Part shown: one piece after another, positions 8,617 through 17,000 of the stretch | Layout of the letters: each line of letters begins with the position of its first letter | Position numbering within the stretch: position 1 is the first letter of the stretch | Assembly: GCA_902599045.1 (NCBI GenBank) | Contig: CACKEA010000001.1 | Span: forward strand, 268,985-332,984 | Source: an uncultured Alphaproteobacteria bacterium | Lineage (GTDB): Bacteria > Pseudomonadota > Alphaproteobacteria > HIMB59 | Reading direction: 5' to 3' | Length of the DNA stretch: 64,000 bases | Position numbers and translations under genes: made by a program | The notes under the pieces: model-generated | What the model was told of the DNA's origin: nothing | The model's input: the letters and a program-made list of their open reading frames with translations, nothing else | Databases searched by the model: none

Positions 8617-9440
8617 CTTTTATCAAACAATTCTATTTTTTTTTTCGAGATTAGCAATTTTTTCAGTGGCAATAGAGTTAATATAAAGACACCTAGAGTG
8701 ATTGTTAAAATAGTAGGACCAGTAGGGGTGTTCCAAATCATCGAGGTTAGAATACCAAGAACTACTGAAGCGACACCTATAATAGAGGATATGATTGCCA
8801 TCTGAATTGGTGTGGAGGACAAGTTTCTTGATGCAGATGCGGGGATGATTAGAAGACCAGTGATTAATAATATCCCAACAATTTTTATAGATATTGCAAT
8901 GACACTAGCTATTAGCAAAGTAAAGATTGCATTAGCTAAATCTGGATTTAATCCTTCTGCTTTGGCTAATTCTAAGTTAACTGTTCCAGCAAAAAGAGGT
9001 CTCCAAATTAATATCAATACAATTAAAACGATACCTCCTCCAATCCAGACAAATAATAAGTCGGTGACATTGACAGAGAGAATATCTCCAAAAAGCAAAC
9101 CCATGAGATCAATTCTTATGAATGAAAGTATACCTAAAAGAACTAATCCTATCGCTAGCACAGAGTGAGCTAACAGACCTAATAAAGCATCATCTGGAAG
9201 ATTGGTTCTCCTTTGTAAAAAAAGTAAAGACAGGGCAAGTAAGCAAGAAACAACTAATACGGCTATGATTATGTTGAAATCCAAAGCATAAGCAGTAACA
9301 ACTCCTAATAAGGCAGTGTGTGCAATGGTATCACCAAAATAAGATAGCCTTCTCCAAACTATAAAGCATCCCAGTGGACCTGTAATAAATGCTAAACCAA
9401 TTCCTGCTGCAAAAGCTCTAACAATAAAATCATCAAACAT
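8613..9440 (-). CDS. znuB: Zinc ABC transporter, permease subunit
   Basis: 275 residues with seven to eight membrane segments of the ABC-3 (ZnuB/TroC) family, beginning FDDFIVRAFAAGIGLAFITGPLGCFIVWRR and containing the SYFGDTIAHTALLG loop that couples to the ATPase. It forms the inner-membrane channel for zinc imported via ZnuA. It follows znuC after 2 bases and overlaps zur. Confidence 0.93.
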   Translation of the reverse strand: MFDDFIVRAFAAGIGLAFITGPLGCFIVWRRLSYFGDTIAHTALLGVVTAYALDFNIIIAVLVVSCLLALSLLFLQRRTNLPDDALLGLLAHSVLAIGLVLLGILSFIRIDLMGLLFGDILSVNVTDLLFVWIGGGIVLIVLILIWRPLFAGTVNLELAKAEGLNPDLANAIFTLLIASVIAISIKIVGILLITGLLIIPASASRNLSSTPIQMAIISSIIGVASVVLGILTSMIWNTPTGPTILTITLGVFILTLLPLKKLLISKKKIELFDKR

Positions 9441-9442
9441 TA

Positions 9443-10192
9443 TTATTCTTTCTTCGAGTCATCTATGCTCCCATCAGGTAAGTGTTCGTGATCATGGTCA
9501 TGTTGATAAAAAGCTAAGGTGGGATCAATATTCTTTCCAAATAATTTAAGGTACTCTGGTTCCTTTATGACAGTGTTGGGAGCCCCAGAACAACAAACAT
9601 GCCCATTAAGACAAATAACGTAATCAGTTTGTGACATCACCACATGTAAGTTATGTGAAATAAGTAATATTCCGCAGTTTATTTTTTTTACAATTTCTTG
9701 AATTGTTTTATATAACGCAATTTCTCCAGGATAGTCGACTCCTTGCACAGGTTCATCTAAAACCAGAAAATGAGGTTCTTTAGCTATTGCGCGAGCCATG
9801 AGTAATCTTTGAAATTCTCCTCCAGACAAATTTCTAACATCTTCATAAATAAGATGTTTGATTCCAGTGATACTAAGGGCATCATTAATCTCACTGGTTT
9901 TATGTTTTTTTACTAAATTAACAAAATCTATAGCCCTTAACGGGAGGGACCAATCAATTGAAATTTTTTGTGGCACATATGAAATTCGCATTCCTTTTTT
10001 GATAATATTTGTGCCTTCGTCAGGTTTTAAAATATCCAATGACATTTTTGCAGTTGTTGATTTGCCAGATCCGTTAGGTCCAATCAATGTTACAATTTCT
10101 CCTTGGGAAACTTTTAATGAGACACCCCTAACTAACCATTTATGGTTTCTTAAAACTCCACAGTTATTTAATTCAACTAAATAATTATTCAT
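9443..10192 (-). CDS. znuC: Zinc ABC transporter, ATP-binding subunit
   Basis: 249 residues. Walker A GPNGSGKSTTAK, signature LSGGEFQRLLMARA, Walker B FLVLDEPVQGVD and the switch histidine in LISHNLHVV are intact. The C-terminus carries a histidine-rich tail (HDHDHEH) that could bind zinc. It energises ZnuB. It starts 76 bases from divergent znuA, across the Zur-like palindrome. Confidence 0.93.
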   Translation of the reverse strand: MNNYLVELNNCGVLRNHKWLVRGVSLKVSQGEIVTLIGPNGSGKSTTAKMSLDILKPDEGTNIIKKGMRISYVPQKISIDWSLPLRAIDFVNLVKKHKTSEINDALSITGIKHLIYEDVRNLSGGEFQRLLMARAIAKEPHFLVLDEPVQGVDYPGEIALYKTIQEIVKKINCGILLISHNLHVVMSQTDYVICLNGHVCCSGAPNTVIKEPEYLKLFGKNIDPTLAFYQHDHDHEHLPDGSIDDSKKE

Positions 10193-10217
10193 TTTTTAAT
10201 ATTGACATATTTTTATG

Positions 10218-10247
10218 GTTATAATATTACATATGTAATATTATAAC
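10218..10247. promoter_or_regulatory. 30-bp perfect palindrome, probable double Zur operator
   Basis: The sequence is a perfect dyad centred at 10,232/10,233. Each half contains GTTATAATATTAC (or its complement), one base off the short palindromic core GTTATAATATAAC of proteobacterial Zur boxes. The dyad can therefore be read as two adjacent Zur sites. It lies between divergent znuC and znuA, so it can control both transcripts. Binding by the local Zur is inferred. Confidence 0.75.
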
Positions 10248-10268
10248 ACTTAGAGGTAGGTAATAGAC

Positions 10269-11288
10269 ATGAATTTCTTTCAAAAATCAATTATTTTTGT
10301 ACTTTCTATTTTATTTAGTAGTTTTTCTGCTCACGCAGACGTAAGCACAGACATCAAAGTAGTAACCACAATAAAGCCATTACATTCATTAATATCTAGA
10401 ATTATGGAAACAAGAGGAGAACCACAATTAATTATTGAGGGCACAAATAATCCTCACACTTTTGTCTTTAAACCATCACATGCAAAAATGATTGAAGAGG
10501 CAGATATTGTTTTTTGGATTGGAGAGGATTTGGAGGCATTTATGGAAAAACCTTTAAACTCTCTAGCAAAAGACACAAAAAAAATTGCATTTATGGACTC
10601 CGAGTTTATTGAAAAAATCGAATTTAGAGAAAAAAATATTTTTGATGATCATGATGGCCATGAAGATGAACATGATGGACATGAAGATGAAAATGAAGGC
10701 CATGAGGATGATGATGATGATCATGGTCACAAGGACGATGATCACGATGACGATCACAAGGACGCACATGCGCATGCACACGGTGAGTTTGATCCACACA
10801 TTTGGCTAGACCCAGAAAATGCTAAAGAAATGGTTAAAATTATCCGAGACGAATTAATTAAAATAGATCCAGAGGGTCAAAGACAATATTCAGTTAATAC
10901 TGCAGGGGCAACATTGGAACTAGATAATTTAATTAATAGTGTAGAAAAAGAATTATCAAAAGATATTAGCTATATTGTATTCCATGATGCTTACCAATAT
11001 TTTGAGAATAGATTTGGGGTAATTCCTGCTGGAGCATTGACTTTAAATCCAGATGTTTTACCAGGAGCTAAGCAAATAGCAGATATACAAGATGTTATAA
11101 ATGACAAAGGTATAAAATGTATTTTTTCTGAGCCTCAATATAATCCAAAGATCATTGAGACACTCGGCAACGATATGAATGTCTCTACTGGTGTTATGGA
11201 TCCTTTAGGAGCTTTCATAGATGCAGGACCTACAATGTATGTTGAACTAATTAATGGAATTGCAAATTCTATTAAAGAGTGTCACTAA
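10269..11288 (+). CDS. znuA: Zinc-binding periplasmic protein of the Znu transporter
   Basis: 339 residues with a signal peptide ending near SAHA. The cluster A-I metal-binding residues are present: His in TTIKPLHSL, FDPHIWLDPENA, and FHDAYQYF, with a C-terminal Asp region DPLGAFIDAG. Between about residues 127 and 170 is a His/Asp/Glu-rich loop built from HDGHEDE-type repeats, typical of ZnuA and thought to sense or collect zinc. It is divergent from znuCB-zur across the palindrome. An AGGTAGG sequence 11-17 bases before the ATG may act as ribosome binding site. Confidence 0.93.
   Translation: MNFFQKSIIFVLSILFSSFSAHADVSTDIKVVTTIKPLHSLISRIMETRGEPQLIIEGTNNPHTFVFKPSHAKMIEEADIVFWIGEDLEAFMEKPLNSLAKDTKKIAFMDSEFIEKIEFREKNIFDDHDGHEDEHDGHEDENEGHEDDDDDHGHKDDDHDDDHKDAHAHAHGEFDPHIWLDPENAKEMVKIIRDELIKIDPEGQRQYSVNTAGATLELDNLINSVEKELSKDISYIVFHDAYQYFENRFGVIPAGALTLNPDVLPGAKQIADIQDVINDKGIKCIFSEPQYNPKIIETLGNDMNVSTGVMDPLGAFIDAGPTMYVELINGIANSIKECH
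10645..10785 (+). repeat. Low-complexity GAT/CAT repeat encoding the metal-binding loop of ZnuA
   Basis: Imperfect repeats of gatgatcatgatggcca / gaagatgaacatgatgg encode alternating His, Asp and Glu. The repeat also opens long frames on both other strands and frames that are methionine/isoleucine-rich and clearly artefacts. Slippage could change loop length between strains. Confidence 0.7.
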
Positions 11289-11373
11289 GGAATTTTGAAA
11301 TAAGTTTCAGATAATTTCAATAATCAAAGAAACTTAAAGTCAAAAAAAAAACATATTTACAATTTTTTCATAT

Positions 11374-11390
11374 AGGCATTTTATATGCCT
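11374..11390. promoter_or_regulatory. Short inverted repeat directly before a small ORF
   Basis: AGGCAT-ttTAT-ATGCCT, six-base arms with a five-base spacer, ends one base before the ATG at 11,392. It could be an operator or an RNA hairpin hiding the start. Function unknown. Confidence 0.35.
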
Positions 11391-11391
11391 T

Positions 11392-11562
11392 ATGAGAAAA
11401 ACTAAAAACAAGGTTTGTAATCACAAAATAAAAAGAATCGTTGAAGAGAAGTATTACCCCATATCATTTATTGAAAGAGTGAATGTTATGTATCAGTTAA
11501 ATTCTCAAAAAAAGGTTAATGAGAATTTGCCTAGTTACTCAGCTAACTTAAATAAAACCTGA
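11392..11562 (+). CDS. Possible 56-residue small protein
   Basis: An ATG-to-TGA frame in the 392-base space between znuA and irr encodes a basic peptide beginning MRKTKNKVCNHKIKRIVEEK and continuing YYPISFIERVNVMY. It has one Cys and one His and no membrane segment. There is no clear Shine-Dalgarno, but few genes here have one. The rest of the space shows only an AT-rich dyad (TAAGTTTC at 11,301 and its complement at 11,329) with no U-tract. I recognise no family; it may be chance. Confidence 0.4.
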   Translation: MRKTKNKVCNHKIKRIVEEKYYPISFIERVNVMYQLNSQKKVNENLPSYSANLNKT

Positions 11563-11680
11563 TTTAATTGTTAACTCATCGTTTAATGAAATATATTACA
11601 TTCTAGCTAGTGCTGTTTTGTCTTAATATATTATGCCAGATGCTATTGAATAATAACCATTTTTAGCCTATTTTAGATCA

Positions 11681-12097
11681 ATGAATTTATCAGAAGCTAG
11701 TAAAAAAGAGATTGATGTAGTACTAGAGAAATGTGGATGGAGACAAACTAAGCAAAGAGTAGTTCTTCTAAAATCAATTTTCGATGGGAAAGACAAACAC
11801 TTTTCAATTAATCAAATGAACGAAACTTTGAAAGATAACAGAAGTTATTTTTCTTTAACAACACTATATGAAAATCTGAATACTTTAGTTGATAAAGGAT
11901 ATTTAAAGCAGATTGTTGTTGATAAACAATCATTCTACGATACTAACACAACTAATCATATTCATGTTTATCATCAAGAAGAGAATAAAATATACGATTA
12001 CGACGATTGCATAGAGCTTCACAAAGATCTTCCTATACCAGCTTGCTTATCACTTCTTGAAGAATACTCACTAGTCATTAATTTAAAAAAAAAGTAA
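11681..12097 (+). CDS. irr: Iron response regulator Irr (Fur family)
   Basis: 138 residues: winged helix GWRQTKQRVVLLKSIF ... FSLTTLYENLNTLVDKGYLKQI, then QSFYDTNTTNHIHVYHQEEN, which matches the Irr-type YFDTNTSDHHHF segment rather than a Fur zinc-cysteine site; no CxxC pair is present. Irr is the haem/iron-status regulator typical of alphaproteobacteria and usually represses iron- and haem-using genes when iron is scarce. Its neighbour is an iron-binding protein gene, consistent with iron control. Irr versus another cysteine-free Fur paralogue cannot be settled without a tree. Confidence 0.78.
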   Translation: MNLSEASKKEIDVVLEKCGWRQTKQRVVLLKSIFDGKDKHFSINQMNETLKDNRSYFSLTTLYENLNTLVDKGYLKQIVVDKQSFYDTNTTNHIHVYHQEENKIYDYDDCIELHKDLPIPACLSLLEEYSLVINLKKK

Positions 12098-12202
12098 ATT
12101 TTTAATCTGTAGTTTGTTTCAGAAATAGTTTTTTTCTATTCACTTGTAATGTTCATTTTTTTTTGCATTTAGAATTTTTCAATTTGAGATTATTAATATG
12201 AT

Positions 12203-13204
12203 ATGAAAAATTTGATTTCTTTTTTAATAAAGATTTTAGTAATTAATTTCTTTATTGGTTTTAGTGGTGCATATGCGGATGATGTATTAAAAATTTATTC
12301 AGAAAGACAACCAATGTTAAGTGAGCCTCTTTTAAATGAATTTGAGAGTCAAACTGGTATTGATGTTGAATGGATATATTCCAAAAAAGGCTTAGTTCAA
12401 AAAATTATTTTAGAAAAAGATAAGCCTGTAGCTGACGTATTCTTAGCATCAGATATATCAAGACTAATTGATATATCTGAATCAGGAGCCTCTATTAAAA
12501 TTAATTATTCTTCTGCTGTACCCTCTCATCTCCAAAGTGATAATTGGATAGGCCTTACTCAAAGAGCAAGAATTATATACGTGAATAAAGATTTAGGTCT
12601 TAATGATATTACTTATGAGGATTTAGTATCTGAAAAATATAAAGGAAGAATATGTACAAGATCAGGTTTTCACCCATATAATGTCTCATTGTTCGCATCT
12701 TTGATGGCTCATCATGGTGAGGAGTGGTTAGAGAATTATTTGATTAATTTAAAAGCAAATTTAGCTAGAAAACCTCAGGGTAACGACAGAGACCAAGTCA
12801 AAGCTATATATGCAGGAGTTTGTGATCTAAGTATCGGCAATCATTATTATTATTTTAAGATGCTTAATAATGAAGAACAAAAGATATGGCTCGAGAAAGC
12901 AACAATTGTTTTTCCTAACCAAAAGGATAGAGGAACTCATGTTAATATTTCTGGTATAGCTTTACTTAAAGAAAGTCATAGAGAAAAATCTGAAAAACTT
13001 TTGGATTTCTTAGTTAGTCAAAAAGCCCAGGGCATATACGCAAATGACAATAATGAATTTCCTGTTTCACCCGAAGTACCTTTATCAGATGGTGTTAATA
13101 AGTTAGCAGGAGGTGCTAAGTTTGACAATATTGATTTATTAAAAATAGCTGAAAATCGAAAAGTTGTTGTAAATATTTTAAATAAAATAAATTACGACGA
13201 GTAG
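12203..13204 (+). CDS. fbpA: Periplasmic ferric-iron-binding protein (FbpA/FutA type)
   Basis: 333 residues. The signal peptide ends near GAYA, and DDVLKIYSERQP begins the mature protein, as in FutA/IdiA. The C-lobe contains GNHYYYFKML, carrying the adjacent tyrosines that coordinate Fe(III), and an earlier KPQGNDRDQVKAIYAG segment. It delivers iron to an ABC importer, but no permease or ATPase gene is next to it here. A degenerate TTTAGAATTTTTCAA at 12,168-12,182 resembles half of an iron-control element; I give it little weight. Confidence 0.88.
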   Translation: MKNLISFLIKILVINFFIGFSGAYADDVLKIYSERQPMLSEPLLNEFESQTGIDVEWIYSKKGLVQKIILEKDKPVADVFLASDISRLIDISESGASIKINYSSAVPSHLQSDNWIGLTQRARIIYVNKDLGLNDITYEDLVSEKYKGRICTRSGFHPYNVSLFASLMAHHGEEWLENYLINLKANLARKPQGNDRDQVKAIYAGVCDLSIGNHYYYFKMLNNEEQKIWLEKATIVFPNQKDRGTHVNISGIALLKESHREKSEKLLDFLVSQKAQGIYANDNNEFPVSPEVPLSDGVNKLAGGAKFDNIDLLKIAENRKVVVNILNKINYDE

Positions 13205-13249
13205 TAGACTTTATATATTTCAAAGGTTGGTCGCTTTAAATAGGCCCGA

Positions 13250-13277
13250 TGCACCCCATTGGTTAGGGTGCAGTTTT
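13250..13277 (+). terminator. Rho-independent terminator after the iron-binding protein gene
   Basis: TGCACCC (13,250-13,256) and GGGTGCA (13,266-13,272) form a seven-base GC-rich stem with a nine-base loop, followed by GTTTTCATT. It stands out in very AT-rich DNA and lies 45 bases after the fbpA stop. Confidence 0.6.
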
Positions 13278-13346
13278 CATTAATGAATGTGAAATTGTAG
13301 CAATCGCTTCAGTTGAATAAATAATCTTTATAACTAAAATTTGTTT

Positions 13347-14552
13347 ATGAATAATTCTGAAATACTAAGTTTTTTATTAAAATCTGATAAAGAATTAATA
13401 ATTTATAGAAACTCAGAAAAAAATAATTTTGAAATTTATACAGATTTTGTTGAAAAGATTAATTTAAATACAATTAATTTAGATAAGTTCTTAAATAAAC
13501 TAGAGCGTTTTAAATCAAAAAAACCATACGATTGTTATATTGGTTTCTTTGGATACGAATTACTATGTAAAAATATAAATTTAAAAGTAAATAAAGATAG
13601 TTCATCTTTTCCAGAGGGTGTTTTTTTTCGACCTCAAACTAAAATTATTTTAGATAAAAAAATTAAGATCATAACAAAGTCTAAAACTGATTTATTGAAA
13701 GATCTGAAAGTTTTAAAAAAAACTAATAATTCAAATCATAACAAAGTGACTGTAAGTCCAAATGTCCAAGTCTATGAAAAAATCTTCAATAAATTTAAAA
13801 AAAATATAAGGGCAGGTGAAACCTATCAAATAAAAATTGCTCAAAAATATTCAAATAAAAAAGAGTTAGATATCGTTAATTTATTTTTTGACTTGATGAA
13901 AAAAAATCTAAGCCCAGAGTCTTTTTGTGTAAGAACAAAAGACTTTAATATAATTAGCTGCTCTCCTGAAAACTTATTTAAAGTAAGAGGAAAAAAAATA
14001 GTCACATCACCAATAGCAGGAACTGTGAGTAGGGATAAAATTAAATCAACAAAAGAGGCGAGGCGTTTTTTTGAAAATAATCAAAAAGAGGATAAAGAGC
14101 ACAATATGATTGTTGATTTAGAGAGAAATGATCTTAGTCGCATTACAAAACCAAATTCTGTCAAAATACAAAATTTAAAATTTGTACAAAAATACCAATA
14201 TATTTTTCATAATGTTTCTGAGATTTCAGGAACCCTTCTTGATAATGTAAGACTATCAGCAATAATTAAGGCAATGATGCCTGGAGGTTCAGTTATCGGA
14301 TGTCCCAAAATTAACACCTTAAAATTACTTAACAAAGAGGAAAAAGAGCCCAGAAGAATTTATACCGGCTCTTTTGGTTACTTTCGCTCTAAAGAAGATA
14401 TGAGCTTTAATATCATCATAAGGTCTATTTTAAATTTTAAAAAAAATAATGAAGTCTTTGCAGCTAGTGGAGTAATCTTAGATAGCACTGCTAAAAATGA
14501 GTATCATGAAAATTATTTAAAAGCTAAATCACTATTGGATTTATTAAAATGA
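13347..14552 (+). CDS. pabB: Chorismate-binding enzyme, para-aminobenzoate synthase component I
   Basis: The ATG at 13,347 is preferred to an in-frame TTG six bases earlier, giving 401 residues. The chorismate-utilising core includes GETYQIKIAQKY, SCSPENLFKVRG, DLERNDLSRI, MMPGGSVIGCPKI and RRIYTGSFGYF. Position in a pab-fol operon argues for aminodeoxychorismate synthesis. However, the catalytic-motif position that is PIKGT in typical PabB reads SPIAGT, the form found in anthranilate synthase TrpE. Function could be ADC synthase, anthranilate synthase or both. It overlaps pabA (ATGA). Confidence 0.82.
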   Translation: MNNSEILSFLLKSDKELIIYRNSEKNNFEIYTDFVEKINLNTINLDKFLNKLERFKSKKPYDCYIGFFGYELLCKNINLKVNKDSSSFPEGVFFRPQTKIILDKKIKIITKSKTDLLKDLKVLKKTNNSNHNKVTVSPNVQVYEKIFNKFKKNIRAGETYQIKIAQKYSNKKELDIVNLFFDLMKKNLSPESFCVRTKDFNIISCSPENLFKVRGKKIVTSPIAGTVSRDKIKSTKEARRFFENNQKEDKEHNMIVDLERNDLSRITKPNSVKIQNLKFVQKYQYIFHNVSEISGTLLDNVRLSAIIKAMMPGGSVIGCPKINTLKLLNKEEKEPRRIYTGSFGYFRSKEDMSFNIIIRSILNFKKNNEVFAASGVILDSTAKNEYHENYLKAKSLLDLLK

Positions 14553-15115
14553 ATTTATTACTTATAGATCATGAGGACTCCTTTACTTATAATCTAGCGC
14601 ATTTGCTATCTGATTTTGGCAACCTTGAAGTTACAAATTTTTATGATGTAAAAGAAAATTCTGTAAAAAAGTCAGATGTAATAATTTTTTCTCCTGGGCC
14701 TGGAAAGCCCTTAGATTATCCAGTATCATTGGATATTTATAATAATTACAAATCAAAGAAGAAAATTATTGGTATCTGCCTTGGATTTCAACTTATTGCT
14801 AACGGAGAAGGGGGAATTATATCTAAACAGGAAAAAATATTTCATGGTTATCAAACGTATATACGAACAAATTCTCAAAGTTTAAGATTTCCTAATAATG
14901 CTTTATATCAAGTAGGGAGATACCATTCTTTGAAACTAAAAGAGCCATTTAATTCCTCTTCAATGCATATTACAATGAGATGTGAGGAAACTAATGTAGC
15001 AATGTGTTTGGAAAGCCATAAATATGACATTTGTGGTTTACAATTTCACCCTGACTCATTTTTAACTCCAAATGGCAAACAATTTATTCGAAAAATCATT
15101 CAATTTAAAAAATAA
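14549..15115 (+). CDS. pabA: Glutamine amidotransferase, aminodeoxychorismate/anthranilate synthase component II
   Basis: 188 residues of a class I glutaminase. Present are LLIDHEDSFTYNL, the oxyanion region FSPGPGKP, the nucleophile in GICLGFQLIA (usually GxCLGHQ), and the C-terminal QFHPDSFLTPNG. The triad Glu of QFHPES is Asp here, a conservative but uncommon change. It supplies ammonia to PabB. Start overlaps the pabB stop by 4 bases. Confidence 0.85.
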   Translation: MNLLLIDHEDSFTYNLAHLLSDFGNLEVTNFYDVKENSVKKSDVIIFSPGPGKPLDYPVSLDIYNNYKSKKKIIGICLGFQLIANGEGGIISKQEKIFHGYQTYIRTNSQSLRFPNNALYQVGRYHSLKLKEPFNSSSMHITMRCEETNVAMCLESHKYDICGLQFHPDSFLTPNGKQFIRKIIQFKK

Positions 15116-15854
15116 CTCCTATTTATCCTCTAAATTTAAACCACTTTGGGGTCAGAAGGGTGTTTTTACGTCTATACCTGTCATTGGAAAAACACCAAGA
15201 TTTATAGGCTTAAACCGCTATTTAAGCACTTTTAATAATACATGCCGTGATTATAAATTTGATGCCAAACTTAATCCAAAAATGATCAGAGAATTAATTG
15301 GAGAAGATATTAAGCAAATTAAAATTTTTAACCACTTGCTAAGAATTGCTACTAATGGAACAACTTTATCAATATCACTTAGAAAAAGAACAACGACAAA
15401 GAGCAGTGTAATTGGATTTATAAAAAAATATAAAAGAAAAGACTTTAGAAATAAAAATTTATATTACAAAAAAATATTAAAATTTATGAGTGAGATAAAT
15501 TACTCTGAAAATGAAATTATACTATCAAGAAATGGTGAAATCACAGAGGGCGCAGTAACAAATTTAATTTTTATTAAAGAAGGAAAAGTATATATTCCAA
15601 AAATAGGATACTATTATGGTAATACTTTGAAACTTGTAGAGAAAATATCTAAATTTAAGTTTATTAAAAAAACAATTTTTGAAAAAGATCTTAATCAATA
15701 TAGTGAAATATTATCAATAGGTTCTGGAAGAGGTATTACGTCTATAAAAAGTATTCAAAGTATTTTTTGGAAAAGAAAATCTACGACATATTTTCAAAAA
15801 TTAAAAAAAGACTATGAAACTATGGTAAAAAATAATTACTATGAAATTCAATAA
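15072..15854 (+). CDS. pabC: Aminotransferase class IV, probable 4-amino-4-deoxychorismate lyase
   Basis: 260 residues from the only in-frame ATG, overlapping pabA by 44 bases. GQKGVFTSIPV corresponds to the KGVFETIRV start of class IV fold proteins. The C-terminal half has ILSRNGEITEGAVTNLIFIK (the E-x-x-x-SN-F motif, with Ser replaced by Thr) and GNTLKLVEK. Identity comes from fold and operon position: PabC would remove pyruvate from aminodeoxychorismate to give para-aminobenzoate. The sequence is highly diverged and Lys/Asn-rich, so a related branched-chain or D-amino-acid aminotransferase cannot be excluded. Confidence 0.72.
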   Translation: MANNLFEKSFNLKNNSYLSSKFKPLWGQKGVFTSIPVIGKTPRFIGLNRYLSTFNNTCRDYKFDAKLNPKMIRELIGEDIKQIKIFNHLLRIATNGTTLSISLRKRTTTKSSVIGFIKKYKRKDFRNKNLYYKKILKFMSEINYSENEIILSRNGEITEGAVTNLIFIKEGKVYIPKIGYYYGNTLKLVEKISKFKFIKKTIFEKDLNQYSEILSIGSGRGITSIKSIQSIFWKRKSTTYFQKLKKDYETMVKNNYYEIQ

Positions 15855-16656
15855 AAATTTATTTACTCTAAAAAAACCATTATTAGTGGGTATTTGTAAT
15901 TTTACTCCTGATTCCTTTAGTGATGGGGGCAAAACCTTTTCTCGCACTTCTGCACTTAATCATATTAACTCAATGGTTAAAGATGGAGCACAAATTATCG
16001 ATATTGGAGCTGAGAGTACTAGACCAAATAGTGAACCAATTACATACAAAGAAGAAATACGTCGGCTTTCAAAAATTCTACCGTATTTGAATTATAAGAA
16101 ATATCTCGTTTCATTAGACTCTTATAAACCTGAAACTCAAGAATATGCCCTTAAAAAAGGAGTTCATATCATTAATGATATAAATGGTGGTTCAGAGGAA
16201 TTGTTCAAACTTACAAAAAAGTACAATGCTGGATTATTCTTAATGCACAAAAGAGGAACACCAAAAGATATGCAAAAAAAACTAAATCCAAGAGCTAATA
16301 TGGTAAAAGAGTTTGATAAATTTATTGAAAAAAGACTGAAAATACTTGATAAAATGAAATTTAATCTAAAAAAAGTATGGTTTGATCCAGGAATAGGTTT
16401 TGGCAAAACACTAAACCAAAATTTACAATTAATGAGATCCTTATCAAAATATAGTTACAAAAATCTACAAATACTTTTAGGTTCATCACGAAAAAGTTGG
16501 ATAAACTTCATTGATCCTTCAAACGCCGATCAAAGAATAGGTGGATCTTTAGCTTCTATTACTCATGCCTTACAACAAAATGTCAATACGTTTCGAATTC
16601 ATGATGTCCAAGAGACAAATCAAATGATAAAAGTTTTGAAAGCTTTAAATAAATGA
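15841..16656 (+). CDS. folP: Dihydropteroate synthase
   Basis: 271 residues. Signature segments are VGICNFTPDSFSDGGK, GAQIIDIGAESTRPNSEPI, HIINDINGG, LMHKRGTPKDMQ, VWFDPGIGFGKTL and LLGSSRKSWI with the sulfonamide-binding KSR-like loop. It condenses para-aminobenzoate with hydroxymethyl-dihydropterin pyrophosphate. It overlaps pabC by 14 bases and folB by 4, so the para-aminobenzoate and pterin branches are joined in one operon. Confidence 0.94.
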   Translation: MKFNKNLFTLKKPLLVGICNFTPDSFSDGGKTFSRTSALNHINSMVKDGAQIIDIGAESTRPNSEPITYKEEIRRLSKILPYLNYKKYLVSLDSYKPETQEYALKKGVHIINDINGGSEELFKLTKKYNAGLFLMHKRGTPKDMQKKLNPRANMVKEFDKFIEKRLKILDKMKFNLKKVWFDPGIGFGKTLNQNLQLMRSLSKYSYKNLQILLGSSRKSWINFIDPSNADQRIGGSLASITHALQQNVNTFRIHDVQETNQMIKVLKALNK

Positions 16657-17000
16657 ATTTTTTTATAGAGATAGAGGACTTAAAAGTCGACACAATCATT
16701 GGAGTGTTTGATGAAGAAAGATTAAAACCACAAACAATATTAATTAGTATTAAATGCCAATTAGATATTGATCACAATCAAGATCTTGACAATATTGAAA
16801 ATGTTACAAGTTATTCTGATATAAAAAAAGAAATAGTAACATTTGTTTCAGCATCTCAATACAAAACATTGGAAAAATTAATTACAGAATTAAAAAAACA
16901 ATTGAACAATCAATTTCCAATTAAAATAGAAAAGTTGGAAATAAATAAAATTGAGATTGCCAAAAAATATAATGCAAAAAAAGTCAGCGTATCGATATAA
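16653..17000 (+). CDS. folB: Dihydroneopterin aldolase
   Basis: 115 residues: FIEIEDLKVDTIIGVFDEER (active-site Glu region), the conserved tyrosine in VTSYSD, and Lys in EIAKKYNAKKVSVSI. It cleaves dihydroneopterin to 6-hydroxymethyl-dihydropterin. It overlaps folP by 4 bases and folK by 29. Confidence 0.87.
   Translation: MNFFIEIEDLKVDTIIGVFDEERLKPQTILISIKCQLDIDHNQDLDNIENVTSYSDIKKEIVTFVSASQYKTLEKLITELKKQLNNQFPIKIEKLEINKIEIAKKYNAKKVSVSI

Noticed and set aside
10563-10809. Long open frames on both strands within znuA, rich in Met and Ile
   Set aside because: They arise from the GAT/CAT repeat that encodes the His/Asp loop; composition is not protein-like and znuA covers the region.
11301-11336. 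TAAGTTTC / GAAACTTA inverted repeat after znuA as a terminator
   Set aside because: AT-rich stem with a 20-base loop and no T-tract after it on the plus strand.
12168-12182. TTTAGAATTTTTCAA as an iron-control element for Irr
   Set aside because: Only one half fits the known motif; such AT-rich matches are expected by chance here.
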